Of a DNA stretch of 64,000 nt, positions 18,751 to 26,836 are shown one piece after another; position 1 is the first letter of the stretch, and each line of letters starts with the position of its first letter. The notes below the pieces were generated by a model. It worked only from the letters and a program-made list of their open reading frames with translations, made no database searches and was not told the origin of the DNA. A program made the translations under genes and the position numbers. Source of the DNA: Ideonella margarita (GTDB lineage: Bacteria; Pseudomonadota; Gammaproteobacteria; Burkholderiales; Burkholderiaceae_C); contig NZ_JBBUTI010000016.1 in assembly GCF_038066635.1 (NCBI RefSeq), positions 18,898-82,897 of the forward strand, in the 5' to 3' direction.

Positions 18751-19494
18751 TCAGCCGTGTTCCGGGCGCTTCAAGTCCCGGAACGCGGCGAACAACCACG
18801 AGCGCATCCCGATCACCAGCGTGTAGGGGCGCTTCTGGTCGGCCGGCAACTTCTGGTCGGCCAGGTGCTGCTGCGCAAAGTCCTGGGCCACGCGCTGCAG
18901 CCGTTCATTGAACAGCTGCGCCAGGCTGCGGCCGATCTGGCCGTGCACCAGCGTCAGCATCTCGCCCTCGCCGTCGAAGCCGCCGCTGTAATAGTCGCCC
19001 ACCACTTCGTCGCGGAAGAAGGTCATCACCGGGCCGTGCGGGCGCCAGCGGAAGGCCTTGGCCACCATCAGGCGGTAGCGGTTCATCGGCCGCAGCTCGA
19101 TGATGCCCAGCCGGTCCAGGTGAGCCAGGTGGCGGATGGCTTCGGCCTCGGTCAGCCGGTAGCTGCCCAGCACCTGCTCCAGCGTCCACTGGCTCATGCA
19201 GCAGATGGCCATCAGCAGCAGCTTGCGGTCGCTCACCACCGCGCGCTCCTGCTCCAGTGTCAGTTCGCGGCGCAGCGGCTGGGCATCGGCGACCTTGCGG
19301 GCGAGGTCGGCGAAGTCGGTCTTCAGCACCCGGCAAATCTCGTCGATGCGCGACAGCGGCATGTCGCCCCGGGCCAGCATGCGCTTCACGCTGGACTCGG
19401 CCAGGTTCAGCCCCTGGGCCAGATCGGCGTAGGTGAGCCCGGCTGACTTGAGCTCTGACTTGATGACCTGGACGAGCGTCTGGGTGCTGGACAT
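18751..19494 (-). CDS. XRE/Cro-family transcriptional regulator
   Basis: A 247-residue helix-turn-helix regulator. Residues about 5-65 form the HTH: VIKSELKSAGLTYADLAQG, then NLAESSVKRMLA, then a MPLSRIDEICRVL helix. The rest lacks a recognised ligand domain but is conserved in Burkholderiales as a C-terminal helical region. The frame is open to 20058, but the ATG at 19494 with AGGAAGAGG upstream begins the HTH, so that start is used. It diverges from the YiaA-like gene and could regulate it or itself. No operator was identified. Confidence 0.82.
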   Translation of the reverse strand: MSSTQTLVQVIKSELKSAGLTYADLAQGLNLAESSVKRMLARGDMPLSRIDEICRVLKTDFADLARKVADAQPLRRELTLEQERAVVSDRKLLLMAICCMSQWTLEQVLGSYRLTEAEAIRHLAHLDRLGIIELRPMNRYRLMVAKAFRWRPHGPVMTFFRDEVVGDYYSGGFDGEGEMLTLVHGQIGRSLAQLFNERLQRVAQDFAQQHLADQKLPADQKRPYTLVIGMRSWLFAAFRDLKRPEHG

Positions 19495-19632
19495 GCGGGC
19501 CTCTTCCTGCGGAAAGTATCTCCATACGCTACCAGATGTCTTGATTGAATAGACTGGTACCGAATTGCAGTGCTCCTGGCGGCCGGCCTCGGCAACATCG
19601 TGGCCATGTTCAACCAAGCCCCAAGGCCTGCC

Positions 19633-20094
19633 ATGTCTGCCGATGCCTACCCCACCCATGTTCGCCGTGACACCGCCGCCTGGCGCCTCCAGGTCTGGGT
19701 GTCGTTCGGCCTGGCCGTGTCCCTTTGCGCCATCGGCCTGGCCTGGTTGCCGGGTGATGACCTCGACCGTGCCTTCATGGTCATGGGCTATGTGTTCTGC
19801 CTGAGCACGGCGTTCGGCTTGTCGAAGTTCATCCGTGACAACCAGGGCCGCAGCGTGGACACGCCGATGTGGCGGCTGGTGGTGTGGAGCGGCTTCTTCC
19901 TGGCCATGGGCCTGACCGGCTGGGGCCTGTGGCGCATGAGCATCCAGCCCGTCTGGAAGGCCTACCTGCTGGTGGCCTGGCTGTTCCTGATCTCCAGCGT
20001 GTTCACCCTGGCCAAGACGCTGCGTGATGCCTACGACGCCGACCTGATGGCGGCCCATCTGGCTGGCCGCCGTGAAGCCTCACGCCAGGTTTGA
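19633..20094 (+). CDS. YiaA/YiaB-family inner membrane protein
   Basis: A 153-residue integral membrane protein of the YiaA/YiaB family, with four hydrophobic segments. The family motif SKFIRDNQ and the following DTPMWRLVVWSG segment identify it. Function is unknown. Start choice is uncertain: the ATG at 19633 follows AAGG by six bases and gives a plain cytoplasmic N-terminus, while an in-frame ATG at 19606 or a start at 19570 would add 9-21 residues. It heads a run with two further membrane/periplasmic proteins. Confidence 0.8.
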   Translation: MSADAYPTHVRRDTAAWRLQVWVSFGLAVSLCAIGLAWLPGDDLDRAFMVMGYVFCLSTAFGLSKFIRDNQGRSVDTPMWRLVVWSGFFLAMGLTGWGLWRMSIQPVWKAYLLVAWLFLISSVFTLAKTLRDAYDADLMAAHLAGRREASRQV

Positions 20095-20152
20095 TGCCGC
20101 CTGACCTTTTCCCGCCCCATCTGACTCGTCCTTCCAAGACAGGAGCCTCTTC

Positions 20153-20563
20153 ATGCTGCATACGTTCAAGCTCTCCCTGCTGGCCGCCAGCACCGCGGGT
20201 CTGATGGCCCTCAGTGGCCCGGCCGCTGCGCACGGCCCGTCGGCCGATCTGAGCCTCATCTCGACCCTGCCGCTGGTCATGTCGGTGGCCGCACCGGTGG
20301 GTGTGCTGTCGGCCGGCGCGGTGTTCACCGTGGTCAGCGTGCAGGCGGTGGCCGCAGGCACGGTGTGGGTGCTGGCGCGGGCGTCTGATGGCGTGCGCAT
20401 CAGCATCACGCTGGCCGGCACGGTGGTGTCGGGTGTGGGGGCGATGGTCTCGGTGGTGGCGCTGGGCACCGGCTGGGTCTTGTCAGAGGCCGGCCGCGCG
20501 ATCTGTTTCATCCCGAACGAGATCGGCGCCTCGCTGCTGCACAACGAGGCCATCACCCGATGA
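20153..20563 (+). CDS. Small exported membrane protein of unknown function
   Basis: A 136-residue protein with an N-terminal signal sequence ending near AAAHG (residue 26) and two further hydrophobic stretches (about 43-70 and 84-112). It is rich in Val, Ala, Ser and Gly and ends with a short hydrophilic tail. I do not recognise a named domain. Its stop overlaps the start of the DUF2145 gene (ATGA), so the two proteins are very likely made together. The pairing is the only clue: it may be the membrane partner of a DUF2145 periplasmic protein. Confidence 0.72.
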   Translation: MLHTFKLSLLAASTAGLMALSGPAAAHGPSADLSLISTLPLVMSVAAPVGVLSAGAVFTVVSVQAVAAGTVWVLARASDGVRISITLAGTVVSGVGAMVSVVALGTGWVLSEAGRAICFIPNEIGASLLHNEAITR

Positions 20564-21426
20564 GCCCGCGACCGGTCGGGCAGGTGAGGGGCCTGCGTGG
20601 TGGCCAGGCTCGGGCAGCGCTGCTGGCGCTGGTCACCGGGGTGTGGCTGCTGATGACCGTGCCGGCCGCCCATGCGGGCCGGCCGTGCGAGCAGCGCCCG
20701 CCTGCCACCGCCGACATCGAACGCGGCATGGCGCTGGCGCAGCGCACCGCGCAGAAGCTCGACGAGCGCGGCGCCGATGTGGTGGTGCTGGCCCGCGCCG
20801 GGCAAGACCTGAGCCGCTACGGCCTGACCTGGTCGCACATCGGCCTGGTCTACCGCGACCGCAGCGACGCGGCCCGACCCGTGTGGCGTGTGGTGCACAA
20901 GCTCAACCTGTGCGGCACCGACCGCGCGCAGGTGTGGCGCCAGGGGCTGGGCGAGTTCTTCATGGACCAGCCTTTCCGGTACGAGGCGGCCTTCGTGCCG
21001 CTCACGCCCGAACTGCAGCAACGCCTGCTGCCGCTGCTGCAGGACAACGCCCGCCTGGCGCAGTGGCACACGCCGCGTTATTCGATGGTGTCTTATGCCT
21101 GGGGCCAGCGTTACCAGCAAAGCAACCAGTGGGCGCTGGAGACGCTGGCCGGCGCGCTGGCCGAGGGCCCCGCAGCCGCTGCGGTCAGCCCGCCCGGCCG
21201 TGCGCAGGCCCAGGCCTGGCTGCAGGCCCAGGGCTACGAGCCCGGCGTGCTGCGCCTGGGGCCGCTGACGCGTCTGGGTGCCCGCGTCACCGCAGCCAAC
21301 GTCGCCTTTGATGACCACCCGAACGCCAAGCGTTTCACCGACCGCATCGAAACCGTCACCGCCGATTCGGTGTTCACCTGGCTGGCCCGCACCGGCCGGT
21401 CCGGCCCGCTGCAAACCGTGCGCTGA
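20560..21426 (+). CDS. DUF2145 family periplasmic protein
   Basis: A 288-residue exported protein matching DUF2145. A long signal sequence (to about residue 39, AHA) is followed by the conserved block containing TWSHIGLVYRD, VWRVVHKLN, and QGLGEFFMDQPF. These proteins have an NlpC/P60-like flavour (a His and Cys set around SHIGLV and LCGT), but no enzymatic activity is established. It is translationally coupled to the small membrane protein before it. Confidence 0.82.
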   Translation: MSPRPVGQVRGLRGGQARAALLALVTGVWLLMTVPAAHAGRPCEQRPPATADIERGMALAQRTAQKLDERGADVVVLARAGQDLSRYGLTWSHIGLVYRDRSDAARPVWRVVHKLNLCGTDRAQVWRQGLGEFFMDQPFRYEAAFVPLTPELQQRLLPLLQDNARLAQWHTPRYSMVSYAWGQRYQQSNQWALETLAGALAEGPAAAAVSPPGRAQAQAWLQAQGYEPGVLRLGPLTRLGARVTAANVAFDDHPNAKRFTDRIETVTADSVFTWLARTGRSGPLQTVR

Positions 21427-21508
21427 CCCGCTGCACGGCCTGTCAAGTTCAACGGCTACAGTGCAGACCAACGCGCCGCCAGCCCACCTACCCAGGAAGA
21501 CAAGCCCG

Positions 21509-23437
21509 ATGAGCCAAGCCCCTGCCAACGGCCACACGCATCCGAACCAGTTCGCCCTGATGGGCCAGCGCCGCTTCGCCCCGTTCTTCTGGACCCAGTT
21601 CCTCGGGGCGATGAACGACAACATCTTCAAGTTCGCGTTCACCGTGCTGGTCACTTACCACCTGTCGGTGTCGTGGCTGCCGTCGCAGATGGCCGGCCTG
21701 GTGATCGGCGCGGTGTTCATCGCGCCCTTCCTGCTGTTCTCGGCCACCTCGGGCCAGCTGGCCGACAAGTACCGCAAGGAGCTGATGACCCGCTGGGTGA
21801 AGGACCTCGAACTCTTCATCATGTGCGTGGGCATGGCCGGCTTCTTCACGGGCAGCGTGCCGGTGCTGCTGGGCTGCATCTTCCTGCTCGGCCTGCACAG
21901 CACGCTGTTCGGCCCGGTCAAGTTCGCCTACCTGCCGCAGCACCTGAATGAGCGCGAGATCACCGGCGGCAACGGCATGATCGAGATGGGCACCTTCGTG
22001 GCCATCCTGCTGGGCAATGTGGTGGGCGGTGTGCTCATCGCCCTGCCCGACATGGGCTGGCTCACCGGGGCCAAGGCCGTGGCGCTGATCTGCCTGGGTC
22101 TGGCCGTGGTGGGGCGCATCACGGCGCAGCTCATTCCCACCACCCCCGCCACCGAACCCACGCTGGTGGTGAACTGGAACCCCTTCACCGAAACCTGGCG
22201 CAACCTCAAGCTGGCGCACGGCAACCTGGTGGTGTTCCGCTCGCTGCTGGGCATCTCGTGGCTGTGGTTCTTCGGCGCGGTCTTCCTCGGCCAGTTCCCG
22301 TCGTTCGCGAAGGATGTGCTGCATGGCGACGAGCACGTGGCCTCGCTGCTGCTGGTGGTGTTTTCGGTGGGTGTGGCCACCGGCTCGCTGCTGTGTGAAA
22401 CCTTCAGCCGCCGGCATGTGGAAATCGGCCTGGTGCCGCTGGGCTCGATCGGCATGTCGGTGTTTGCGGCTGATCTGTGGCTGGCCTCCAGCGGCCTGGT
22501 CGAGCCCGCCGTGCGGCACACGGTGAGCGGCTTTCTGGCGCAGACGCCGCACTGGCGCGTGCTGGCGGACCTGTTCCTGCTGTCGCTGTCGGCCGGCCTG
22601 TTCAGCGTGCCGATGTATGCGCTGATCCAGCTGCGCTCGCCGGCCTCGCACCGGGCGCGCATCATCGCGGCCAACAACATCCTCAACGCGCTGTTCATGA
22701 TCGGCAGCAGCCTGGGCGTGGGCGCGCTGCTCAGCCACGGCGTGAGCATTCCGCAGGTGTTCGGCTGGCTGGCGCTGGCCAACGCAGTGGTGGCGCTGTG
22801 GATCTTCCTGCTGGTGCCCGAATACCTGCTGCGCTTCGCGGCCTGGGTGCTGTCGAACCTGGTCTACCGCTTCCGCGTGGTGGGCGACACCCACATCCCG
22901 TCGGAGGGCGCTGCCGTGCTGGTCTGCAACCACGTCAGCTTCATCGACGCGGTGCTGCTGATGGCCGCCAGCCCGCGCCCGGTGCGCTTCATGATGGACC
23001 ACCGCATCTTCCGCATCCCGGTGCTGGGCTGGATGTTCCGCCTGGCCAAGGCGATTCCGGTGGCGCCGCGCGCCGAAGACCCGGCCGCGTATGACGAGGC
23101 TTTCCGCCTGGCTGACCAGGTGCTGGCCGAGGGCGATCTGCTGTGCATCTTCCCCGAAGGCGGCATCACCCGTGACGGCGAACTGCAGCCCTTCAAGGGC
23201 GGCATCATGAAGATCCTGGAGCGCCGCGCGGTGCCGGTGGTGCCGCTGGCGCTGGTCAATCTGTGGGGCTCGTTCTTCTCGCGTGTCGAGAACGGCACGG
23301 CCATGGTCCGGCCCTTCCGCCGCGGCCTGTTCAGCCCCGTCAGCCTGGTGGCTGCACCGGCCATGGCGCCGGCTGATGTGAGCCCGCAAAAGCTGCAGGA
23401 CACGGTGGCCGGCCTGCTGCGTCCGCAGCTCGCCTAA
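21509..23437 (+). CDS. LplT-like MFS transporter fused to PlsC-type acyltransferase
   Basis: A 642-residue two-domain inner membrane protein. Residues 1 to about 430 are a 12-helix major facilitator domain resembling the lysophospholipid flippase LplT (GAMNDNIFKFA at the start). Residues about 440-642 are a 1-acylglycerol-3-phosphate acyltransferase-like domain with NHVSFID (HX4D catalytic box) and FPEGGITRDG. The arrangement suggests inward flipping and reacylation of lysophospholipids, a membrane repair pathway. Unlike the Aas-containing trifunctional proteins, there is no acyl-ACP synthetase domain. The start at 21509 has AGGAAGA upstream; the longer frame from 21278 overlaps the preceding gene. 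Confidence 0.9.
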   Translation: MSQAPANGHTHPNQFALMGQRRFAPFFWTQFLGAMNDNIFKFAFTVLVTYHLSVSWLPSQMAGLVIGAVFIAPFLLFSATSGQLADKYRKELMTRWVKDLELFIMCVGMAGFFTGSVPVLLGCIFLLGLHSTLFGPVKFAYLPQHLNEREITGGNGMIEMGTFVAILLGNVVGGVLIALPDMGWLTGAKAVALICLGLAVVGRITAQLIPTTPATEPTLVVNWNPFTETWRNLKLAHGNLVVFRSLLGISWLWFFGAVFLGQFPSFAKDVLHGDEHVASLLLVVFSVGVATGSLLCETFSRRHVEIGLVPLGSIGMSVFAADLWLASSGLVEPAVRHTVSGFLAQTPHWRVLADLFLLSLSAGLFSVPMYALIQLRSPASHRARIIAANNILNALFMIGSSLGVGALLSHGVSIPQVFGWLALANAVVALWIFLLVPEYLLRFAAWVLSNLVYRFRVVGDTHIPSEGAAVLVCNHVSFIDAVLLMAASPRPVRFMMDHRIFRIPVLGWMFRLAKAIPVAPRAEDPAAYDEAFRLADQVLAEGDLLCIFPEGGITRDGELQPFKGGIMKILERRAVPVVPLALVNLWGSFFSRVENGTAMVRPFRRGLFSPVSLVAAPAMAPADVSPQKLQDTVAGLLRPQLA

Positions 23438-23440
23438 AAT
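23435..23440 (+). promoter_or_regulatory. Candidate -10 element for argG
   Basis: TAAAAT about 50 bases before the argG GTG start, overlapping the stop region of the previous gene. No good -35 hexamer is visible at the usual spacing, so this is only a candidate. Confidence 0.3.
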
Positions 23441-23490
23441 CCGGGATTCCCCTGCCAACCCCGGCATCCACTTTCGACGAGAGCACCACC

Positions 23491-24828
23491 GTGTCCGCGA
23501 CCATTCTGCAGAACCTCCCCGCTGGCGACCGCGTCGGCATCGCCTTCTCGGGCGGCCTGGACACCAGCGCCGCCGTGCACTGGATGCGCGCCAAGGGCGC
23601 GGTGCCCTGCGCCTACACGGCGAACCTGGGCCAGCCTGACGAAGCCGACTACGACGAGATCCCGCGCAAGGCCCTGGCCTACGGCGCCAGCATCGCCCGT
23701 CTGATCGACTGCCGCCCGCAGCTGGTGGCCGAAGGCATCGCCGCGATCCAGTCCGGTGCCTTCCACATCAGCACCGGCGGCGCCACCTACTTCAACACCA
23801 CACCGCTGGGCCGTGCCGTGACCGGCACCATGCTCGTGGCCGCGATGAAGGAAGACGGCGTCAACATCTGGGGCGACGGCTCGACCTACAAGGGCAACGA
23901 CATCGAGCGCTTCTACCGCTACGGTCTGCTGGTGAACCCGGCGTTGAAGATCTACAAGCCGTGGCTCGACCAGACCTTCATCGACGAGCTCGGTGGCCGC
24001 AAGGAAATGAGCGAATACCTCATCGCCAACGGCTTCGACTACAAGATGAGCGTGGAGAAGGCCTACAGCACCGACTCCAACATGCTGGGCGCCACCCACG
24101 AGGCCAAGGACCTGGAGTTCCTGAACGCCGGCATGCACATCGTCAAGCCCATCATGGGCGTGGCCTTCTGGCGTGACGACGTGGTGGTGAAGGCCGAGAC
24201 GGTCTCGGTGCGCTTCGAAGAAGGCGTGCCGGTGGCCCTGAACGGCCAGTCCTTCCCGAATGCCGTGGCCCTGTTCGAGGAAGCCAACCGCATCGGTGGC
24301 CGCCACGGCCTGGGCATGTGCGACCAGATCGAGAACCGCATCATCGAAGCCAAGAGCCGCGGCATCTATGAAGCCCCGGGCATGGCGCTGCTGCACATCG
24401 CCTACGAGCGTCTGGTCACCGGCATCCACAACGAAGACACCATCGAGCAATACCGCATGAACGGCCGCAAGCTGGGCCGCCTGCTGTACCAAGGCCGCTG
24501 GTTCGACTCGCAATGCATGATGCTGCGTGAGTCCGCCCAGCGCTGGATTGCCCGCGCCGTGACCGGCGAAGTGACGCTGGAGCTGCGTCGTGGCAACGAC
24601 TACTCCATCATGGACACGCAGAGCGACAACCTGACCTACAAGCCGGAACGCCTGAGCATGGAAAAGGTGGAAGGCGCCTTCACGCCGGCCGACCGCATCG
24701 GCCAGCTGACCATGCGCAACCTCGACATCGCCGACACCCGCGACAAGCTGGGCATCTACAGCAAGGTCGGCCTGCTGGGCACCGCTGAAAGCAGCATCGG
24801 CCTGATCTCGGCACCTGACGCCGAGTGA
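23491..24828 (+). CDS. argG: Argininosuccinate synthase
   Basis: Joins citrulline and aspartate with ATP to form argininosuccinate in arginine synthesis. The N-terminal PP-loop AFSGGLDTSAAVHWM is at residues 18-32. The 445-residue length and the sequence pattern match the long bacterial form (E. coli type, about 447). The start codon is GTG at 23491, giving MSATILQNLP. An efficient terminator follows directly, so it is probably a monocistronic unit. Confidence 0.97.
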   Translation: MSATILQNLPAGDRVGIAFSGGLDTSAAVHWMRAKGAVPCAYTANLGQPDEADYDEIPRKALAYGASIARLIDCRPQLVAEGIAAIQSGAFHISTGGATYFNTTPLGRAVTGTMLVAAMKEDGVNIWGDGSTYKGNDIERFYRYGLLVNPALKIYKPWLDQTFIDELGGRKEMSEYLIANGFDYKMSVEKAYSTDSNMLGATHEAKDLEFLNAGMHIVKPIMGVAFWRDDVVVKAETVSVRFEEGVPVALNGQSFPNAVALFEEANRIGGRHGLGMCDQIENRIIEAKSRGIYEAPGMALLHIAYERLVTGIHNEDTIEQYRMNGRKLGRLLYQGRWFDSQCMMLRESAQRWIARAVTGEVTLELRRGNDYSIMDTQSDNLTYKPERLSMEKVEGAFTPADRIGQLTMRNLDIADTRDKLGIYSKVGLLGTAESSIGLISAPDAE

Positions 24829-24847
24829 GGTCGGCGCACGCCGGATG

Positions 24848-24872
24848 AAGGGGCCCTGCGGGGCCCCTTTTT
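24848..24872 (+). terminator. Intrinsic terminator of argG
   Basis: Stem AAGGGGCCC/GGGCCCCTT with a TGCG loop, followed by TTTTT. It starts about 20 bases after the argG stop codon. Confidence 0.9.
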
Positions 24873-25011
24873 CATGGCCCGGTGGCGCATGGGGTGGCTG
24901 GGTCGGTATCGTCTGGCGATACTTCATTGGTGAAAGGGCGGGCTGCGGTGCCCGCTCACCTAGAGTGGCGACGTGTTGAACCACTGCGTGCCCTGATGGC
25001 GCGTTGACACC

Positions 25012-26211
25012 TTGAACCAACTCACCCGTTCCCCGTTGCGCCGGTTTTGCTCCACCTTGTGTGCTGCGATGTCGCTGAGTGCCGTGCTGGCGCTGCCGGC
25101 CACAGCCGTTCCTCTCGCTGCGCCCTCTGCGCCCGACCTGGCCACCACCGACGGCTTCCGCCGCACCTGCGCCGCCCAGCCGGTGAATGCCGATGTGCTG
25201 CGCACCGACGATGAGCGCCTGGCCTGGGCGATCTGCCGTGATGTGGACCAGGTGCGCCAGCTCAGCACCTGGGCGCGCCGGGGCCTGGCCCGGATCAACC
25301 ACCTGCAACCGGAAGATCAAGCGGCCGTGGTGGCCGAGGTTGAACGCAAGATGGATGAGGTGCGAGCTGAGATGCGCCGCACCCGCTTGCAGCTGGAGCG
25401 TGTGCAACTGGGCGCGGGCCGTTCCTTGCGCATCGCACCGGGCCAATGGCAGGTCGATCTCGACGGCGACGGTGAACTCAGCGTCTGGGAGCGGCACTTC
25501 TTCGCCCTGCCGAAACGCCGCCACGGTGAGCCGCAGTTCGGCATGCCCAGCGACGATGCCGGGCATTACGAGCGCCACTACGACCTGAACGCCGTGATCG
25601 ACCTCGACCAGAGCGATGTGCTGTGGGCGCTGTCGTACCACCAGTTCATCGAAGGCCTGTTGATCAACATTCGTGCGTTCGATGTGGACCTGCAGCGGCG
25701 TGAGCTGGTGCTGGCCCGGCCGGCCTTGCTGCGCCAGGCCCACGGCCTGATCGGTCGCGGCCTGGCCACCTCGGGCCGTCTGCGCGACGCGGTGCTGGCT
25801 GAAACCGACGACCAGAACGAATGGATCAGCCACCCGCGGCAGGTGAACAGCGTGTTCCCGATTCCGCTGGAAGCGGCCGACTTCACCACCTGGCGCGTGA
25901 TGCTGGATCAGGTGGGTGTGCTGTGGCATGGCCGGCATCTGCTGCCCACCACGGCAGGCGCCGGCGGTTTGCTGGGCAGCCTGGCGCCGGTGTGCCCTGC
26001 CGGCCAGGGGCTGGACATCGCGAAGCTGTACTTGCAGCCGCCGCCTGCGGGCACCCGCGCCAGCTTGAACCGCCTGCCGGCTGCGTTGACGACGATGTGC
26101 CGCAAGGTGGACGCAGCACATCCGCTGTCGCCGCTGCCCGGACGCCTGGAGCGCGACACCGCCGGGGCCACGGGGATGTCAGCGTTGCGCTACCTGTACT
26201 GGGTGAACTGA
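25012..26211 (+). CDS. Exported protein of unknown function with an EF-hand-like loop
   Basis: A 399-residue protein with a signal peptide (basic n-region LTRSPLRR, hydrophobic core, cleavage near ATA). Residues about 148-158 read DLDGDGELSVWE, closely matching a calcium-binding EF-hand loop. An alpha-helical segment around 95-130 may be a short coiled coil. I recognise no family. The only start that retains a proper signal peptide is a TTG at 25012; the ATG at 25069 would lack the positive n-region. No operon partner on this strand; it converges on the gene at 26,216 with four bases between stops. Confidence 0.7.
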   Translation: MNQLTRSPLRRFCSTLCAAMSLSAVLALPATAVPLAAPSAPDLATTDGFRRTCAAQPVNADVLRTDDERLAWAICRDVDQVRQLSTWARRGLARINHLQPEDQAAVVAEVERKMDEVRAEMRRTRLQLERVQLGAGRSLRIAPGQWQVDLDGDGELSVWERHFFALPKRRHGEPQFGMPSDDAGHYERHYDLNAVIDLDQSDVLWALSYHQFIEGLLINIRAFDVDLQRRELVLARPALLRQAHGLIGRGLATSGRLRDAVLAETDDQNEWISHPRQVNSVFPIPLEAADFTTWRVMLDQVGVLWHGRHLLPTTAGAGGLLGSLAPVCPAGQGLDIAKLYLQPPPAGTRASLNRLPAALTTMCRKVDAAHPLSPLPGRLERDTAGATGMSALRYLYWVN

Positions 26212-26215
26212 GGAA

Positions 26216-26809
26216 TCACCGGCCGAACAAGGCCCGTACGGCGCGTGCCACGGCGGAGGCCGCGGCACGCGCCGCCGCCTTCACTCGGCCCACCGTCTGC
26301 CAGACGGCGCTGGCACGCACGCGGGCCAGTAGCCCGTCTTTCCAGGTCGTCCAGCGGCCGTGCCAGCGCGCGAACCAGGGCATCTGCATCAGGGCGGGCT
26401 GGGTGAGCGAAAAGATGCGCGCCAGCAGCGCCGTGCCCACCAGCTTGGCCGCCACGATGACCAGCGCGCCCAGCACGCCGCGGCCCTGGCTGATCAGCCA
26501 CAGCGCCAGCAGCTTGACCGGCAGCAGCAGCAGGCTGGGCAGCACCAGCAGTGCCAGGGCGGCCCAGGGCGGCAGGCTGCGCACCCAGCTTTCGATCCAG
26601 CGGAAGCCCGGCCAGCGGCCGATGCGCGCCAGCAGGCGCTGCAAGGGTTCCCAGCCCCATTCCTCGAACAGGATGACCAGGGCCAGCGGCCATTGCCACA
26701 GGGCATTTAGCCAGCGCCGCCAGCGGGGGGCTGGCGGGGAGGGCTGCGGTGTTGGCGTCTGTGTTGGCGGCTGTGTTGGCGTTGGTGGCCGGGGGGGCGG
26801 CAGGTTCAT
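26216..26809 (-). CDS. Membrane protein with proline/threonine-rich N-terminus
   Basis: A 197-residue protein. The first 28 residues are Pro/Thr/Gln repeats, encoded by a 12-bp DNA repeat. There follow a Trp-rich amphipathic stretch and two hydrophobic segments (about 80-97 and 108-128). The C-terminus is strongly basic and alanine-rich. No named domain recognised. It starts 27 bases after the SNF2-like gene and is probably co-transcribed with it, so it may be a membrane partner, but this is inference from spacing alone. Confidence 0.65.
   Translation of the reverse strand: MNLPPPRPPTPTQPPTQTPTPQPSPPAPRWRRWLNALWQWPLALVILFEEWGWEPLQRLLARIGRWPGFRWIESWVRSLPPWAALALLVLPSLLLLPVKLLALWLISQGRGVLGALVIVAAKLVGTALLARIFSLTQPALMQMPWFARWHGRWTTWKDGLLARVRASAVWQTVGRVKAAARAAASAVARAVRALFGR
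26749..26784. repeat. 12-bp tandem repeat in the N-terminal coding region
   Basis: Three consecutive imperfect units of the type GTGTTGGCGNNN, encoding the Thr-Pro-Thr/Gln repeats of the membrane protein. Copy number could vary by slippage without shifting the frame. Confidence 0.7.
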
Positions 26810-26836
26810 GGGCCCGATCCTATCCCCCTGGCCGCA

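Noticed and set aside
3380..23437. feoB, the PhoX-like gene and the LplT-PlsC gene all being exactly 642 residues
   Set aside because: The proteins are unrelated; equal length is coincidence.
23434..26121. 895-codon minus-strand frame antisense to argG and its neighbour
   Set aside because: It runs opposite two real genes and shows no domain; it is a high-GC shadow.
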